Source: Arthrobacter sp. Hiyo8
Lineage (GTDB): Bacteria > Actinomycetota > Actinomycetes > Actinomycetales > Micrococcaceae
NCBI GenBank assembly: GCA_001549895.1
Contig: AP014719.1
Location: forward strand, 4,216,001-4,280,000
Reading direction: 5' to 3'
Length of the DNA stretch: 64,000 nucleotides
Shown: positions 8,396 through 15,885 of the stretch, in pieces
How the letters are laid out: every line of letters begins with the position of its first letter
Numbering within the stretch: the first letter of the stretch is position 1
Notes under the pieces: generated by a model
What the model was told of the DNA's origin: nothing
Databases searched by the model: none
What the model saw: only the letters and a program-made list of their open reading frames with translations
Made by a program: the position numbers and the translations under genes

Positions 8396-8542
8396 TTACC
8401 AGCCGGTTGCCTTGCCAGTGCCCTGGCAGCTGCCGCAAATGCGGTTGCCATAGCACATCACGCATTTTCCGGTTAGGCCCTTGCCATCCCCGTCACACAT
8501 CGGGCACTTACCTGAACCTTTACAAAGACCACAGTTGGCCAT
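8396..8542 (-). CDS. 48-residue protein of four DnaJ-type CXXCXGXG zinc motifs
   Basis: The protein has four evenly spaced motifs: CGLCKGSG, CPMCDGDG, CVMCYGNR and CGSCQGTG. Three are exact CXXCXGXG and one is degenerate at the end. This is the pattern of the DnaJ cysteine-rich domain, which binds two zinc ions, here without any J domain. GGAGG lies at good spacing before ATG 8542. It starts a two-gene unit with the protein at 7988-8382. Stand-alone domains of this type are known in some small chaperone-like proteins, but the function here is not known. Confidence 0.65.
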   Translation of the reverse strand: MANCGLCKGSGKCPMCDGDGKGLTGKCVMCYGNRICGSCQGTGKATGW

Positions 8543-8669
8543 TTATGTCCCCCTCCCAAGACCCAGACACCCGAAGTGAGCATCGTGACTCAGAGTGTAG
8601 GCAGGTGATCCCGTCTCTGCATAGAGACTTTCGAAAGGTGCGAGTGTTGTCTCAGCTTTTACCGCCCTC

Positions 8670-9512
8670 TTAGTTCAATTGATCACTCACGCTCTGTGGC
8701 ATTGTCGAGCAGGCATCAGGCTGATTCTGAGTTGCAGCATGGTCTGACGCTTTGTCTGTGATGCCAATCGTCGCCACCACAGCTTGCCAACCGCCCATGT
8801 CCTTTATCTGCATCGGTACCCACACATTGGCGGCACCATTGATGTAGTTGATCGCCCAACCAGACTGAGCCGTGTTGTCTAGCAGGAAGCCGCCGCCCTT
8901 AGCACGCTGCACAAGGCTCGGCAGCGGCAGGGTGCCCATGAGCTGAGCAGCCTGGTACTCCGACATGTACCATGGAGCCTCATCGAAGTAATACCAGCTG
9001 GCGGCGCAGATGCCGTAAAGCTTCGGACCAAACTGCGCGTAGTTGAGGTAGAGCTCCATGATCCGCTGCTTGCTCAGTGTGTAACTGAACTCAGTCGAGA
9101 GGCCAGCCTCCAGCGCCTTACGGAGCGCGTTTTGATCCGGCCAAAGGAAGATGTTCTTCACGAGCTGTTGCGGGATGGTGGAACCGCTCGGGTCAGGTTT
9201 GCCATTTAGGTAGGCATCTACCCGCGCATTGAAGTCCTTCATGTCGAACGCGCCGCTCCGAGTGCCAAGCTGTTCATCTTCATGGACAATTGCCGCTGCC
9301 AGCACAAACCGACTGATGTGGTCGATGGAGACGAACTGATAAGCGATTGGCTCGCCGTCCTCCAACATGAAAGCAGTTCGCGGGGGAGTGATCCAGGTGA
9401 AGGCCACCGCTATCAGCTCAGATAGAACGACCAGGGTGACGAGCAGTTTGAACCACCAGAATATGAATCGACGTATTCGGCGCCGCGAACGAATCGGCTT
9501 ATCCGTCTCCAT
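8670..9512 (-). CDS. Monofunctional peptidoglycan glycosyltransferase (GT51), MtgA-like
   Basis: A basic N-terminus and one membrane helix (LLVTLVVLSELIAVAFTWI) are followed by a GT51 domain. Visible motifs are VHEDEQLG (catalytic Glu region), GSTIPQQLVKNIFL, RKALEAGLSTE, LSKQRIMELYLNYAQFG and a GICAASWYYF segment. The family polymerises lipid II into glycan strands outside the membrane. There is no transpeptidase domain, and the length of 280 residues fits the monofunctional type. Start 9512 follows AAAGGTGG. This type of gene is common in Proteobacteria but unusual in a phage of an actinobacterium; it could alter the lysogen's wall. Confidence 0.8.
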   Translation of the reverse strand: METDKPIRSRRRIRRFIFWWFKLLVTLVVLSELIAVAFTWITPPRTAFMLEDGEPIAYQFVSIDHISRFVLAAAIVHEDEQLGTRSGAFDMKDFNARVDAYLNGKPDPSGSTIPQQLVKNIFLWPDQNALRKALEAGLSTEFSYTLSKQRIMELYLNYAQFGPKLYGICAASWYYFDEAPWYMSEYQAAQLMGTLPLPSLVQRAKGGGFLLDNTAQSGWAINYINGAANVWVPMQIKDMGGWQAVVATIGITDKASDHAATQNQPDACSTMPQSVSDQLN

Positions 9513-9767
9513 TACTTCCACCTTTAAAAGAAAAGGCCCCTAGAATTCGTTAGGGAGTATGGAGAATTATACGCTTATTGATATTTCCTGGTCTATGGCG
9601 GGAATGTTAGTCCGACGCTTTAGGATTCGCGATAGCGGGCTTATTAGAAGCGATATAAAACGGTGAACGCCGAAGTATTTATCTGAGCCTTCTAACAGTG
9701 TATGAAGTGAAGACTAACCATACGATCTACTCGGTCTCGTTTGCGGGAATCTTATTGATTGCCCTAT

Positions 9768-10463
9768 CTAGAACCTTCTTCGTCGCGGCCCGGCGATTGC
9801 CCCGGCACCCATACCGCTGACGCCAAGATCGCCCAGGATCGAGTGCAAATCAGGACTTGCGGAGCCGATGGCTGATAGGCCCATCGTGACGTAGATCGCG
9901 ACCACAACGGTGAAGAACCAGACCATCAGCTTGCGATCTGCACTCGACAGTGTGATGAGGAACGGCAACTGCTCGATTGATTCAGCGAGTTCCGGTTGTT
10001 CCTCGAAAAACTCTGCCGCAAACTCGTTGACGTCGGGCCGATCAACCAAGATGCCCTGCAGCGAGGTCGCGTGGTTCAAGAGAGCACCCACGTTCGGAGT
10101 GCTGACTGAGTGAGTGAATGAGCGATAAAAGGCTGCCATAGCCTTCTGGAGATCGGCACTTTGGTACATCGGCTCAAACTGGATTTTGTGCATGTTGGCA
10201 AGAGCCTGTCCAATGGCTCCAACGCTTGCATATTGTTCAGCGATCATCTTCGAGAAACTGGGCGTCTGCGTCATACCCGCAATTAGCTTCGAGATCCCGG
10301 ACACGTCGATCTCTTTTAGAACAATCGATCCAATGTTCTGGGTAACGTTAATGAACGGCTTCCCCATGATGCCCGTAAGCGACGGACTCATCGATTCGAA
10401 CAGAGCTCCCGCAGCGAGGAATGGGACGGTGTTTGTCCTTGCGATGGGAGCGTCAGCAGTCAT
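9768..10463 (-). CDS. Hypothetical cargo protein with one C-terminal membrane segment
   Basis: The first 175 residues are soluble and mainly helical. The segment MVWFFTVVVAIYVTMGLSAIG near residue 195 is one membrane helix, and a short basic tail (GPRRRRF) follows. The gene stands alone on the minus strand, next to the restriction-modification pair. It has its own leaderless-type promoter, TAACGT six bases before the ATG. The setting suggests expression in the lysogen. I do not recognise the family. Confidence 0.55.
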   Translation of the reverse strand: MTADAPIARTNTVPFLAAGALFESMSPSLTGIMGKPFINVTQNIGSIVLKEIDVSGISKLIAGMTQTPSFSKMIAEQYASVGAIGQALANMHKIQFEPMYQSADLQKAMAAFYRSFTHSVSTPNVGALLNHATSLQGILVDRPDVNEFAAEFFEEQPELAESIEQLPFLITLSSADRKLMVWFFTVVVAIYVTMGLSAIGSASPDLHSILGDLGVSGMGAGAIAGPRRRRF

Positions 10464-10469
10464 GGCTCA

Positions 10470-10475
10470 ACGTTA
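10470..10475 (-). promoter_or_regulatory. Leaderless -10 box for the gene at 9768-10463
   Basis: TAACGT on the minus strand, then TGAGCC, then ATG. TANNNT six bases before the start codon is the geometry of leaderless transcripts in actinobacteria. There is no Shine-Dalgarno sequence. Confidence 0.55.
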
Positions 10476-10685
10476 CCGGTGGTGGATGACATTTTTTGGG
10501 GCTGGCCGCGGAACACCCTGGACCACCGGACAGCGAAGACCCGCCGGCAACGATTGGGGGCGCGTGCCGACGGGCCAGAACAAGCATAACGCTGCATCGT
10601 GAACGCAGCGTCCTAACTTGATCGTTTGGTTTAGCCTGCACGCCGCGACGGGTTTAGGTTGCCGCTTTTAGTCGCTTGGGTCAGT

Positions 10686-10691
10686 TACGAT
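10686..10691 (+). promoter_or_regulatory. Leaderless -10 box for the restriction endonuclease gene
   Basis: TACGAT, then TGCTCG, then GTG. The exact six-base gap fixes the GTG at 10698 as the probable start and transcription start. Confidence 0.55.
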
Positions 10692-10697
10692 TGCTCG

Positions 10698-11738
10698 GTG
10701 ACTTCAAATGGGGGGACCGCACGGCCTAAGCTGCCGGCATTAGTAGTAGAGAAACTGAGCAAGACTGGCTACACGCGTGGGGCCACTGTGCGCGAGATCT
10801 ACCAGAACAGGGTGACACGTTACAACCCAGTTCTTATACCGTGGGATCAATGGGAACTATGTAAGATGCCCAATGATGGTTCGGACGGATACGAAAACGG
10901 ATTCATCGTCATCATTGAACCGCAGTGGTACTTCATGACCCCGGAAGCTGATGAGATCCTGGCAGCAGAGGGCGTCGAGCTTGGTGTCAACGCTCTGCTC
11001 TACTACAACCGCCGATTTGATTGGTTGGCATATCGTCCAACGTCGGGCACTTTGGACAACGGAAAGCCGTTCCAACCGGCTACTTCGAGATCGAACCCGC
11101 TTGGCGGCACGTACTTTGCTCGAATCCACGCCACGACTGCGGCTGACGGTGTAGTAGAAGGATTCAATTCGTCAGCCCTTCGCGGCGCAGGCATCCGGGT
11201 CTACGAGTATGCGTCGTCGCAGACTATTTCAGATACCAAGATTCAGCTTGAAGCACTTTTTTGGGCGTGTAGTGATGTGTTCGCTTCAGCGTCAGAGTCG
11301 TCACTGACTGTCGACGGAATGAAGAAGCTCAAAGAGGCGAACATGCGCAAGGCCACTGAACGCGGTTTATGGGATACAGAGAGGCTTCGAGACGTGAGGA
11401 TGCTGAACAGTAGCAATCAAACCGTCTGTCCGTTGTGCCTTAATGAGCTTTCTGCGTTGGACTTCATCAAACGATCAGAGCAAGCCGAGGGTCGCGAAAC
11501 TTACGACCTAACTGCTACTGAGATCAGCTTGTTCCACATCCAGGAACTTCGGGTTGGGAAACTGCAACACAGACCGTACAACCTTGGATGGGGCCATCAT
11601 CACTGCAACGTTGTCGTCAAAGACGCTGGCATAATTCCGACGCTGGAATGGATGAAGCGAGTTGTCGACAACAACGGTGATAGCTGGCAGAAGATTCAGG
11701 AAGACAAATTGTCAGTCGAAAAGGCTCTCAGTCAGTAG
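10698..11738 (+). CDS. Type II restriction endonuclease, HNH-type, BstXI-like
   Basis: The C-terminal third has a treble-clef/HNH pattern: CPLCLNEL at about 11427, then SLFHIQELRVGKLQHRPYN, then GWGHHHCNVV. The arrangement and the phrase HRPYNLGWGHHHCN resemble my recollection of BstXI-family enzymes, which cut CCAN6TGG, but I cannot confirm this. The N-terminal two thirds are probably the DNA-recognition part. It is convergent with a DNA methyltransferase and overlaps its 3' end by 27 bases. Carriage by the phage would help exclude other phages and stabilise the lysogen. Confidence 0.65.
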   Translation: MTSNGGTARPKLPALVVEKLSKTGYTRGATVREIYQNRVTRYNPVLIPWDQWELCKMPNDGSDGYENGFIVIIEPQWYFMTPEADEILAAEGVELGVNALLYYNRRFDWLAYRPTSGTLDNGKPFQPATSRSNPLGGTYFARIHATTAADGVVEGFNSSALRGAGIRVYEYASSQTISDTKIQLEALFWACSDVFASASESSLTVDGMKKLKEANMRKATERGLWDTERLRDVRMLNSSNQTVCPLCLNELSALDFIKRSEQAEGRETYDLTATEISLFHIQELRVGKLQHRPYNLGWGHHHCNVVVKDAGIIPTLEWMKRVVDNNGDSWQKIQEDKLSVEKALSQ

Positions 11739-12818
11739 ACCATTGCTGCGCTGTCTGTTAGATGTAGCCGGTCGAGCAGGTAGCGCGTCTTCGTCCAGCG
11801 GCTGCGTCTGAACCAGGTCTTTGGCCATGCGCGCAACCCACTGGTCTTCGATTTCCATGCAAATGGCTCGACGGCCCAACTGCAGCGCTGCTACGCCTGT
11901 TGAGCCCGAACCCGAGAAGCAGTCGAGGACAATGTCGCCAGGGTAACTGGACGCTGAAATGACGTGCCGAAGCATGTCTAGAGGCTTTTCGGCTGGGTGT
12001 TTGCCCTTGAAAGGGCGCACGCTCGGGAAGTCCCATACATCGGTAAATTCCACTCCACCGTGCAGATCCATCGGACGAACGATGTCTTCGTAGGGAAGCA
12101 TCTTCTCGACCGCGCCTGTGGCTTCAATAGCTTCAGCAATCTTGGCGTATTGTTCTCGGCTTGGGATATTGCGTCCAGCCTCCCAGTTCGCAACCGCGCC
12201 ACCATGGTTGACCTTGCCGTATGCTCCGATGAGTTCGGTGAGCTTGTGACCGGACATGTCGGCTTTCTTCCGGCAATCCTGCAAGTACTGGCCAAGCGGC
12301 GAACGACGGATGGCGTTCATATCACCGTAGGAACCCTGTTCAAACACGAGGATGCGTTCTGAGTGCGGGTACCAACGCCGAAGCGCTTCCTTATTCATCT
12401 TGCCCTTCCAGCCGTCGTAGCCTGGTTCGTTGGGCTTAGTCCACGTGATGTGGTTGATCGGACGCAGGTACTTGGACATCATGACTTCGAGGCGGGCAGA
12501 CATCTGAGCGGAACAGTAAACGTAAACTGTGCCGTTCGGTCGCAGAATCCGCTTCCAATGGGCAGCGTAGGCCTCCATCCACTCCAGGAAGTGTTCGTCT
12601 TCCTGGAAGGCCTTGTCGCCGTAGATGTTGTCCTTTTTAGTCGAGTGATAGGGCGGGTCTGTGAGTATCAGTGACACCGACTCGTCAGGCATGTGCTCGA
12701 GCAGCATCAGTGAGTCGCCGTGCGCCACGATCGAGTCTTCGGTCATGGAGGCGATGGATGGCAAGAGAGAAAGCTCGATCTTGCGGAAGTCTTCACGACG
12801 GTGAGCTGAGTATGGCAC
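11712..12818 (-). CDS. DNA methyltransferase of the restriction-modification pair
   Basis: DPPY at residues 54-57 precedes the SAM-binding FSGSGST at 301-307, so this is a beta-class N6-adenine or N4-cytosine methyltransferase. Residues about 173-235 (LTELIGAYGKVNHGGAVANW, then SREQYAKIAEAIEATG) look like an XRE-type helix-turn-helix inserted between the motifs, in the place expected for target recognition. It could also let the enzyme repress its own promoter. The GTG start at 12818 has TAACAT exactly six bases upstream. It should protect host and phage DNA from the adjacent endonuclease. Confidence 0.8.
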   Translation of the reverse strand: MPYSAHRREDFRKIELSLLPSIASMTEDSIVAHGDSLMLLEHMPDESVSLILTDPPYHSTKKDNIYGDKAFQEDEHFLEWMEAYAAHWKRILRPNGTVYVYCSAQMSARLEVMMSKYLRPINHITWTKPNEPGYDGWKGKMNKEALRRWYPHSERILVFEQGSYGDMNAIRRSPLGQYLQDCRKKADMSGHKLTELIGAYGKVNHGGAVANWEAGRNIPSREQYAKIAEAIEATGAVEKMLPYEDIVRPMDLHGGVEFTDVWDFPSVRPFKGKHPAEKPLDMLRHVISASSYPGDIVLDCFSGSGSTGVAALQLGRRAICMEIEDQWVARMAKDLVQTQPLDEDALPARPATSNRQRSNGLLTESLFD

Positions 12819-12824
12819 AGGGCA

Positions 12825-12830
12825 ATGTTA
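12825..12830 (-). promoter_or_regulatory. Leaderless -10 box for the methyltransferase gene
   Basis: TAACAT on the minus strand, then TGCCCT, then GTG at 12818; same geometry as the endonuclease promoter. Confidence 0.55.
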
Positions 12831-12944
12831 CCGTCCCTAGGGCCCCAAGTCCTGGCGATGCCGTGGTGCGTCGATCACATGAGATTGCGCTCGGTGCTGG
12901 CGGCGGCGAGCGGCGGATCTCTTTTAATTTTCGCTCCTTTGTGC

Positions 12945-12952
12945 ATAAATAG
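12945..12952 (+). promoter_or_regulatory. Late-type promoter element before terS
   Basis: ATAAATAG in the context GTGCATAAATAGGGGCAC. The same core occurs before the portal gene and the tail-fibre gene. An AGGGG ribosome-binding sequence overlaps its 3' edge. Confidence 0.45.
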
Positions 12953-12960
12953 GGGCACAT

Positions 12961-13500
12961 ATGGCAGACGCAACACCCCCCGAAGAACAGAAGAACAAAG
13001 GCGGTCGACCGCTCAAGTTCAAGACGGTCGCTGAATTGAAGCAGCAGATCGACACGTACTTCAACTCCTGTGATCCACACACCACGCAGCGACGCATGGA
13101 AGACGGCACCAAGCAGGACGGTTCAACCAACTGGGTCACTCGTGAAGTAATGACCGAGCAGCGACCGTACACGATCTTGGGGCTCGCTAGGGCGCTTAGG
13201 ACCAGTCGAGAAACGCTGCTGGACTACGAGTCAGGCAAGTACGACGAGCAGGACGATACCGACGAGTCCGGCGATCGGTTTTCTGACGCTATAAAGGACG
13301 CTAAGGCCCGCATAAACGAGCAGGTGGAAGAGCGCATGATGAGTGGCGATGCCCCGGCTACCCCTTCTATCTTCTGGCTCAAGAACAACTCCAACTGGAA
13401 AGACCGATCAGAGGTTGATCACACCAGCAAGGGTGAGTCGATCAGCGCATACAGCAACCTGACTACTGAGGAGCTGCGCAAGCTCGCATCTGGTGAGTAA
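12961..13500 (+). CDS. terS: Terminase small subunit
   Basis: The product has 179 residues. The motifs GGRPLKFKTVAELKQQIDTYF, PYTILGLARALRTSRETLLDYE and PSIFWLKNNSNWKDRSEV match the P22 gp3-like DNA-packaging family. It binds the packaging site and delivers DNA to TerL. The stop overlaps the terL start (TAATG), so the two are coupled. This begins the structural operon, with a candidate promoter directly before the start. Confidence 0.9.
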   Translation: MADATPPEEQKNKGGRPLKFKTVAELKQQIDTYFNSCDPHTTQRRMEDGTKQDGSTNWVTREVMTEQRPYTILGLARALRTSRETLLDYESGKYDEQDDTDESGDRFSDAIKDAKARINEQVEERMMSGDAPATPSIFWLKNNSNWKDRSEVDHTSKGESISAYSNLTTEELRKLASGE

Positions 13501-14897
13501 TGGACAGGCTCGATTACGTTCGCCAACAGGCTCGGTTTGAGCTCGCTAGACGTCACTTTTATGACTACTGCCAGCTAAAGTACCCCCGCCACTTCGCGGA
13601 TGATCGGACCTATCTCAAGAACGTCTGCGACAAGGTCCAGTGGTTCAGCGAGCAGAACCAAAAGCGTTTCCTGGTCATCAACATGCCACCGCGCCACTAC
13701 AAAAGCTTCACTGCCGGCAACTTCGTTGAATGGAGATTCGGCGAAGACCCCAGCCGCAAGGTGATGACCGGCTCATACAATGAGACACTTTCAACTACGT
13801 TCGCCCGCAAGGTCCGGGACACGATTGATGAGACGCCTTCTGATGGTGTCCTTGTCTACCGCGACATCTTTCCTAAGACGCTGGTGAAATATGGCCAGGC
13901 CAGCGCCAGCAAGTGGGCGCTTGAAGGCAGCAGCCAGGACAACTATCTCGCCACGTCCCCAAGTGGAACCGCAACCGGGTTTGGCGCCAACGACATCGTT
14001 ATCGACGACATCATCAAGAACGCGGAAGAGGCCTACAGCGACCTGGTACTTGAGAAGCACTGGAGTTGGTTCACCAACACAATGCTCTCGCGTACGGAGG
14101 GCGATGACTGGAAGGTCTATGTCTTCATGACCCGGTGGGCTGAAGGCGATCTCGCCGGAAGGATCATCGACGCCTATGGCGATGAGGTTGAAGTCGTCAC
14201 CTACAAGGCCGTCCAAGACGATGGCACGATGCTCTGCGAGTCGGTTCTCAACCAGCGTGACTATGAACTCAAGACCAAAGAGATGAACCCAGACATCGTT
14301 GAGGCCAACTACAACCAGCAGCCGATAGATGTGAAGGGCCGGCTGTTCACTGACTTCACTGTTTACAGCTCCTTGCCAGCTGGACTCCATAGGCGGTGGA
14401 ACTACACCGACACCGCGGATACGGGCTCTGACTTCCTGTGCAGCGTGGATTACATCGAGGAAGGCGGTGACGTCTATATCACCGACGTCGTGATGACCGA
14501 TGAGTCGATGGAGACAACCGAGCCCCAAGTTGCGGCCATGCTCGACGCCGACCAGGTCAATGAGGCGACCATCGAGAGTAACAACGGCGGACGTGGCTTC
14601 GCGCGAAACATAGAGCGGCTGCTCAAAGAGACCCATGGCAATAGAAGCTGCGTGGTGAAGTGGGCAGCGCAGACGGCGAATAAAGAGGCTCGCATCCTAG
14701 CTTCGAGTGCCTGGGTGAATAAGCACGTCTTCATGCCGCACAACTGGGAGCACAAGTATCCGGCGTTTTACAAGCAGCTGATGAGCTACCAGAAGAAGGG
14801 CAAGAACAAGCACGATGATGCGCCCGACGTTTTGGCAGCGATCTACGACAGAGTGGCGAACCCATCGAAAGCCGTTTTTAGGGTGAGGACAGCGTGA
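13500..14897 (+). CDS. terL: Terminase large subunit
   Basis: The 465-residue product carries an ATPase half with MPPRHYKSF (Walker A region) and NDIVIDDIIKN (Walker B region). The C-terminal nuclease half has acidic clusters (LCSVDYIEEGGDVYITDVVM, then KHDDAPDVLAAI). The closing DDAPD motif is typical of large terminases of HK97-like phages. It cuts concatemeric DNA and pumps it into the prohead. The frame is intact, in contrast to many neighbours. Confidence 0.93.
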   Translation: MDRLDYVRQQARFELARRHFYDYCQLKYPRHFADDRTYLKNVCDKVQWFSEQNQKRFLVINMPPRHYKSFTAGNFVEWRFGEDPSRKVMTGSYNETLSTTFARKVRDTIDETPSDGVLVYRDIFPKTLVKYGQASASKWALEGSSQDNYLATSPSGTATGFGANDIVIDDIIKNAEEAYSDLVLEKHWSWFTNTMLSRTEGDDWKVYVFMTRWAEGDLAGRIIDAYGDEVEVVTYKAVQDDGTMLCESVLNQRDYELKTKEMNPDIVEANYNQQPIDVKGRLFTDFTVYSSLPAGLHRRWNYTDTADTGSDFLCSVDYIEEGGDVYITDVVMTDESMETTEPQVAAMLDADQVNEATIESNNGGRGFARNIERLLKETHGNRSCVVKWAAQTANKEARILASSAWVNKHVFMPHNWEHKYPAFYKQLMSYQKKGKNKHDDAPDVLAAIYDRVANPSKAVFRVRTA

Positions 14898-14898
14898 G

Positions 14899-15714
14899 TC
14901 ATTCTGTAGGGTAGGTCGACCCGCCACGCGTGTTCCGTCGCACTTTTCGAGTTGCTCTCTTTGCAGCGGTAGGAACCAACGGCGTACGCATGGTCGAGCG
15001 AATTATCTGACGCACGGCGGTTGCTCGCTCGTCCGCTGGCAGAGACTCAATGAGCCGTTCCAAGCCCAGTAGCCGGGAGAACTCAACTGGCTGAAGGAAG
15101 AACTGTTGCAACTGCGCAGAAGCCTCTGACTGAGCCTTCATGAAAGTGCGGCCAATGTAGGCACTGAGAGCGCCGCCCGCTACTCCAACGGCTCCTGCAG
15201 AAATCCTCCCGATGTCGTTGGAAGACTGCGAGGCTAGCCATCCAACGTAGATAATCACCAAGAATCCTATCCCGGTAGAAATCTGCGTGCTAATGAAACT
15301 TTGGCGGGACTGGCTTATGGCGATCTCGTGGTAGTACTCCAGCCTTCGTTGGGTAAGCGCCCAGATCTGTTCGAAGTCTGGTGGTCTATCTGTGAAGCTC
15401 TTCTCAAGGGCACGTATTTCTTTTAGAGACTTCTGACGAGCCCTAAACTGCCAGTAGGAAAACAGGCTGGAAATGGCAACTGCAGCAGCACTGATCGTCA
15501 CGACGAGAAATATCGTGCTTGCAAAATCTACCGGTGGTGAAGTGGAGGCGTTCGACACGCTCCTAATGAGATTTTGCGAGTTGCTAAGGAGGGCGCCCAA
15601 TAAGGATGCAATGAATACAACTAAAGCCAACCCCCAAGCAAGGGATCTGACTACGCGGTATACCTTCGCAACATCCACTGATGGCGGTAACTTGTGGTCC
15701 TCGTCGGAGCTCAC
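14899..15714 (-). CDS. Membrane protein with TRADD-N-associated transmembrane domain, predicted defence cargo
   Basis: Two N-terminal helices (LAWGLALVVFIASLLGALL and STIFLVVTISAAAVAISSLF) precede a conserved block: IWALTQRRLEYYHEIAISQS, then two more helices, then SAYIGRTFMKAQSEASAQL and LQPVEFSRLLGLERLIESL. From memory this matches the TRADD-N-associated two-transmembrane domain (CyanoTRADDas_TM) described in bacterial conflict and cell-death systems. The gene is antisense inside the head operon, a common place for phage cargo. GTG 15714 follows AGGAGG. An anti-phage or abortive role is inference from family and position. Confidence 0.6.
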   Translation of the reverse strand: MSSDEDHKLPPSVDVAKVYRVVRSLAWGLALVVFIASLLGALLSNSQNLIRSVSNASTSPPVDFASTIFLVVTISAAAVAISSLFSYWQFRARQKSLKEIRALEKSFTDRPPDFEQIWALTQRRLEYYHEIAISQSRQSFISTQISTGIGFLVIIYVGWLASQSSNDIGRISAGAVGVAGGALSAYIGRTFMKAQSEASAQLQQFFLQPVEFSRLLGLERLIESLPADERATAVRQIIRSTMRTPLVPTAAKRATRKVRRNTRGGSTYPTE

Positions 15715-15840
15715 TTGATGCCTCCTGTCACCATGGTTGCGACAAACCTTACCTGAAAGCAGGATATTAAACCATACTTACTTTCAGGAGGGATTGGAAT
15801 TCGTTCCGGATAATTGCTATTTAAGCCATCGTCCTTTGCT

Positions 15841-15870
15841 GTTACTATCAAAACAGAATTATAAATAGGG
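15841..15870 (+). promoter_or_regulatory. Late-type promoter element before the portal gene
   Basis: GTTACTATCAAAACAGAATT followed by ATAAATAGGG. It shares TTAC, ACAGAA and ATAAATAG, in the same order and spacing, with the element before the tail-fibre gene at 30434. It would restart transcription after the antisense cargo gene. Confidence 0.5.
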
Positions 15871-15885
15871 CAATAAACAACCTTT

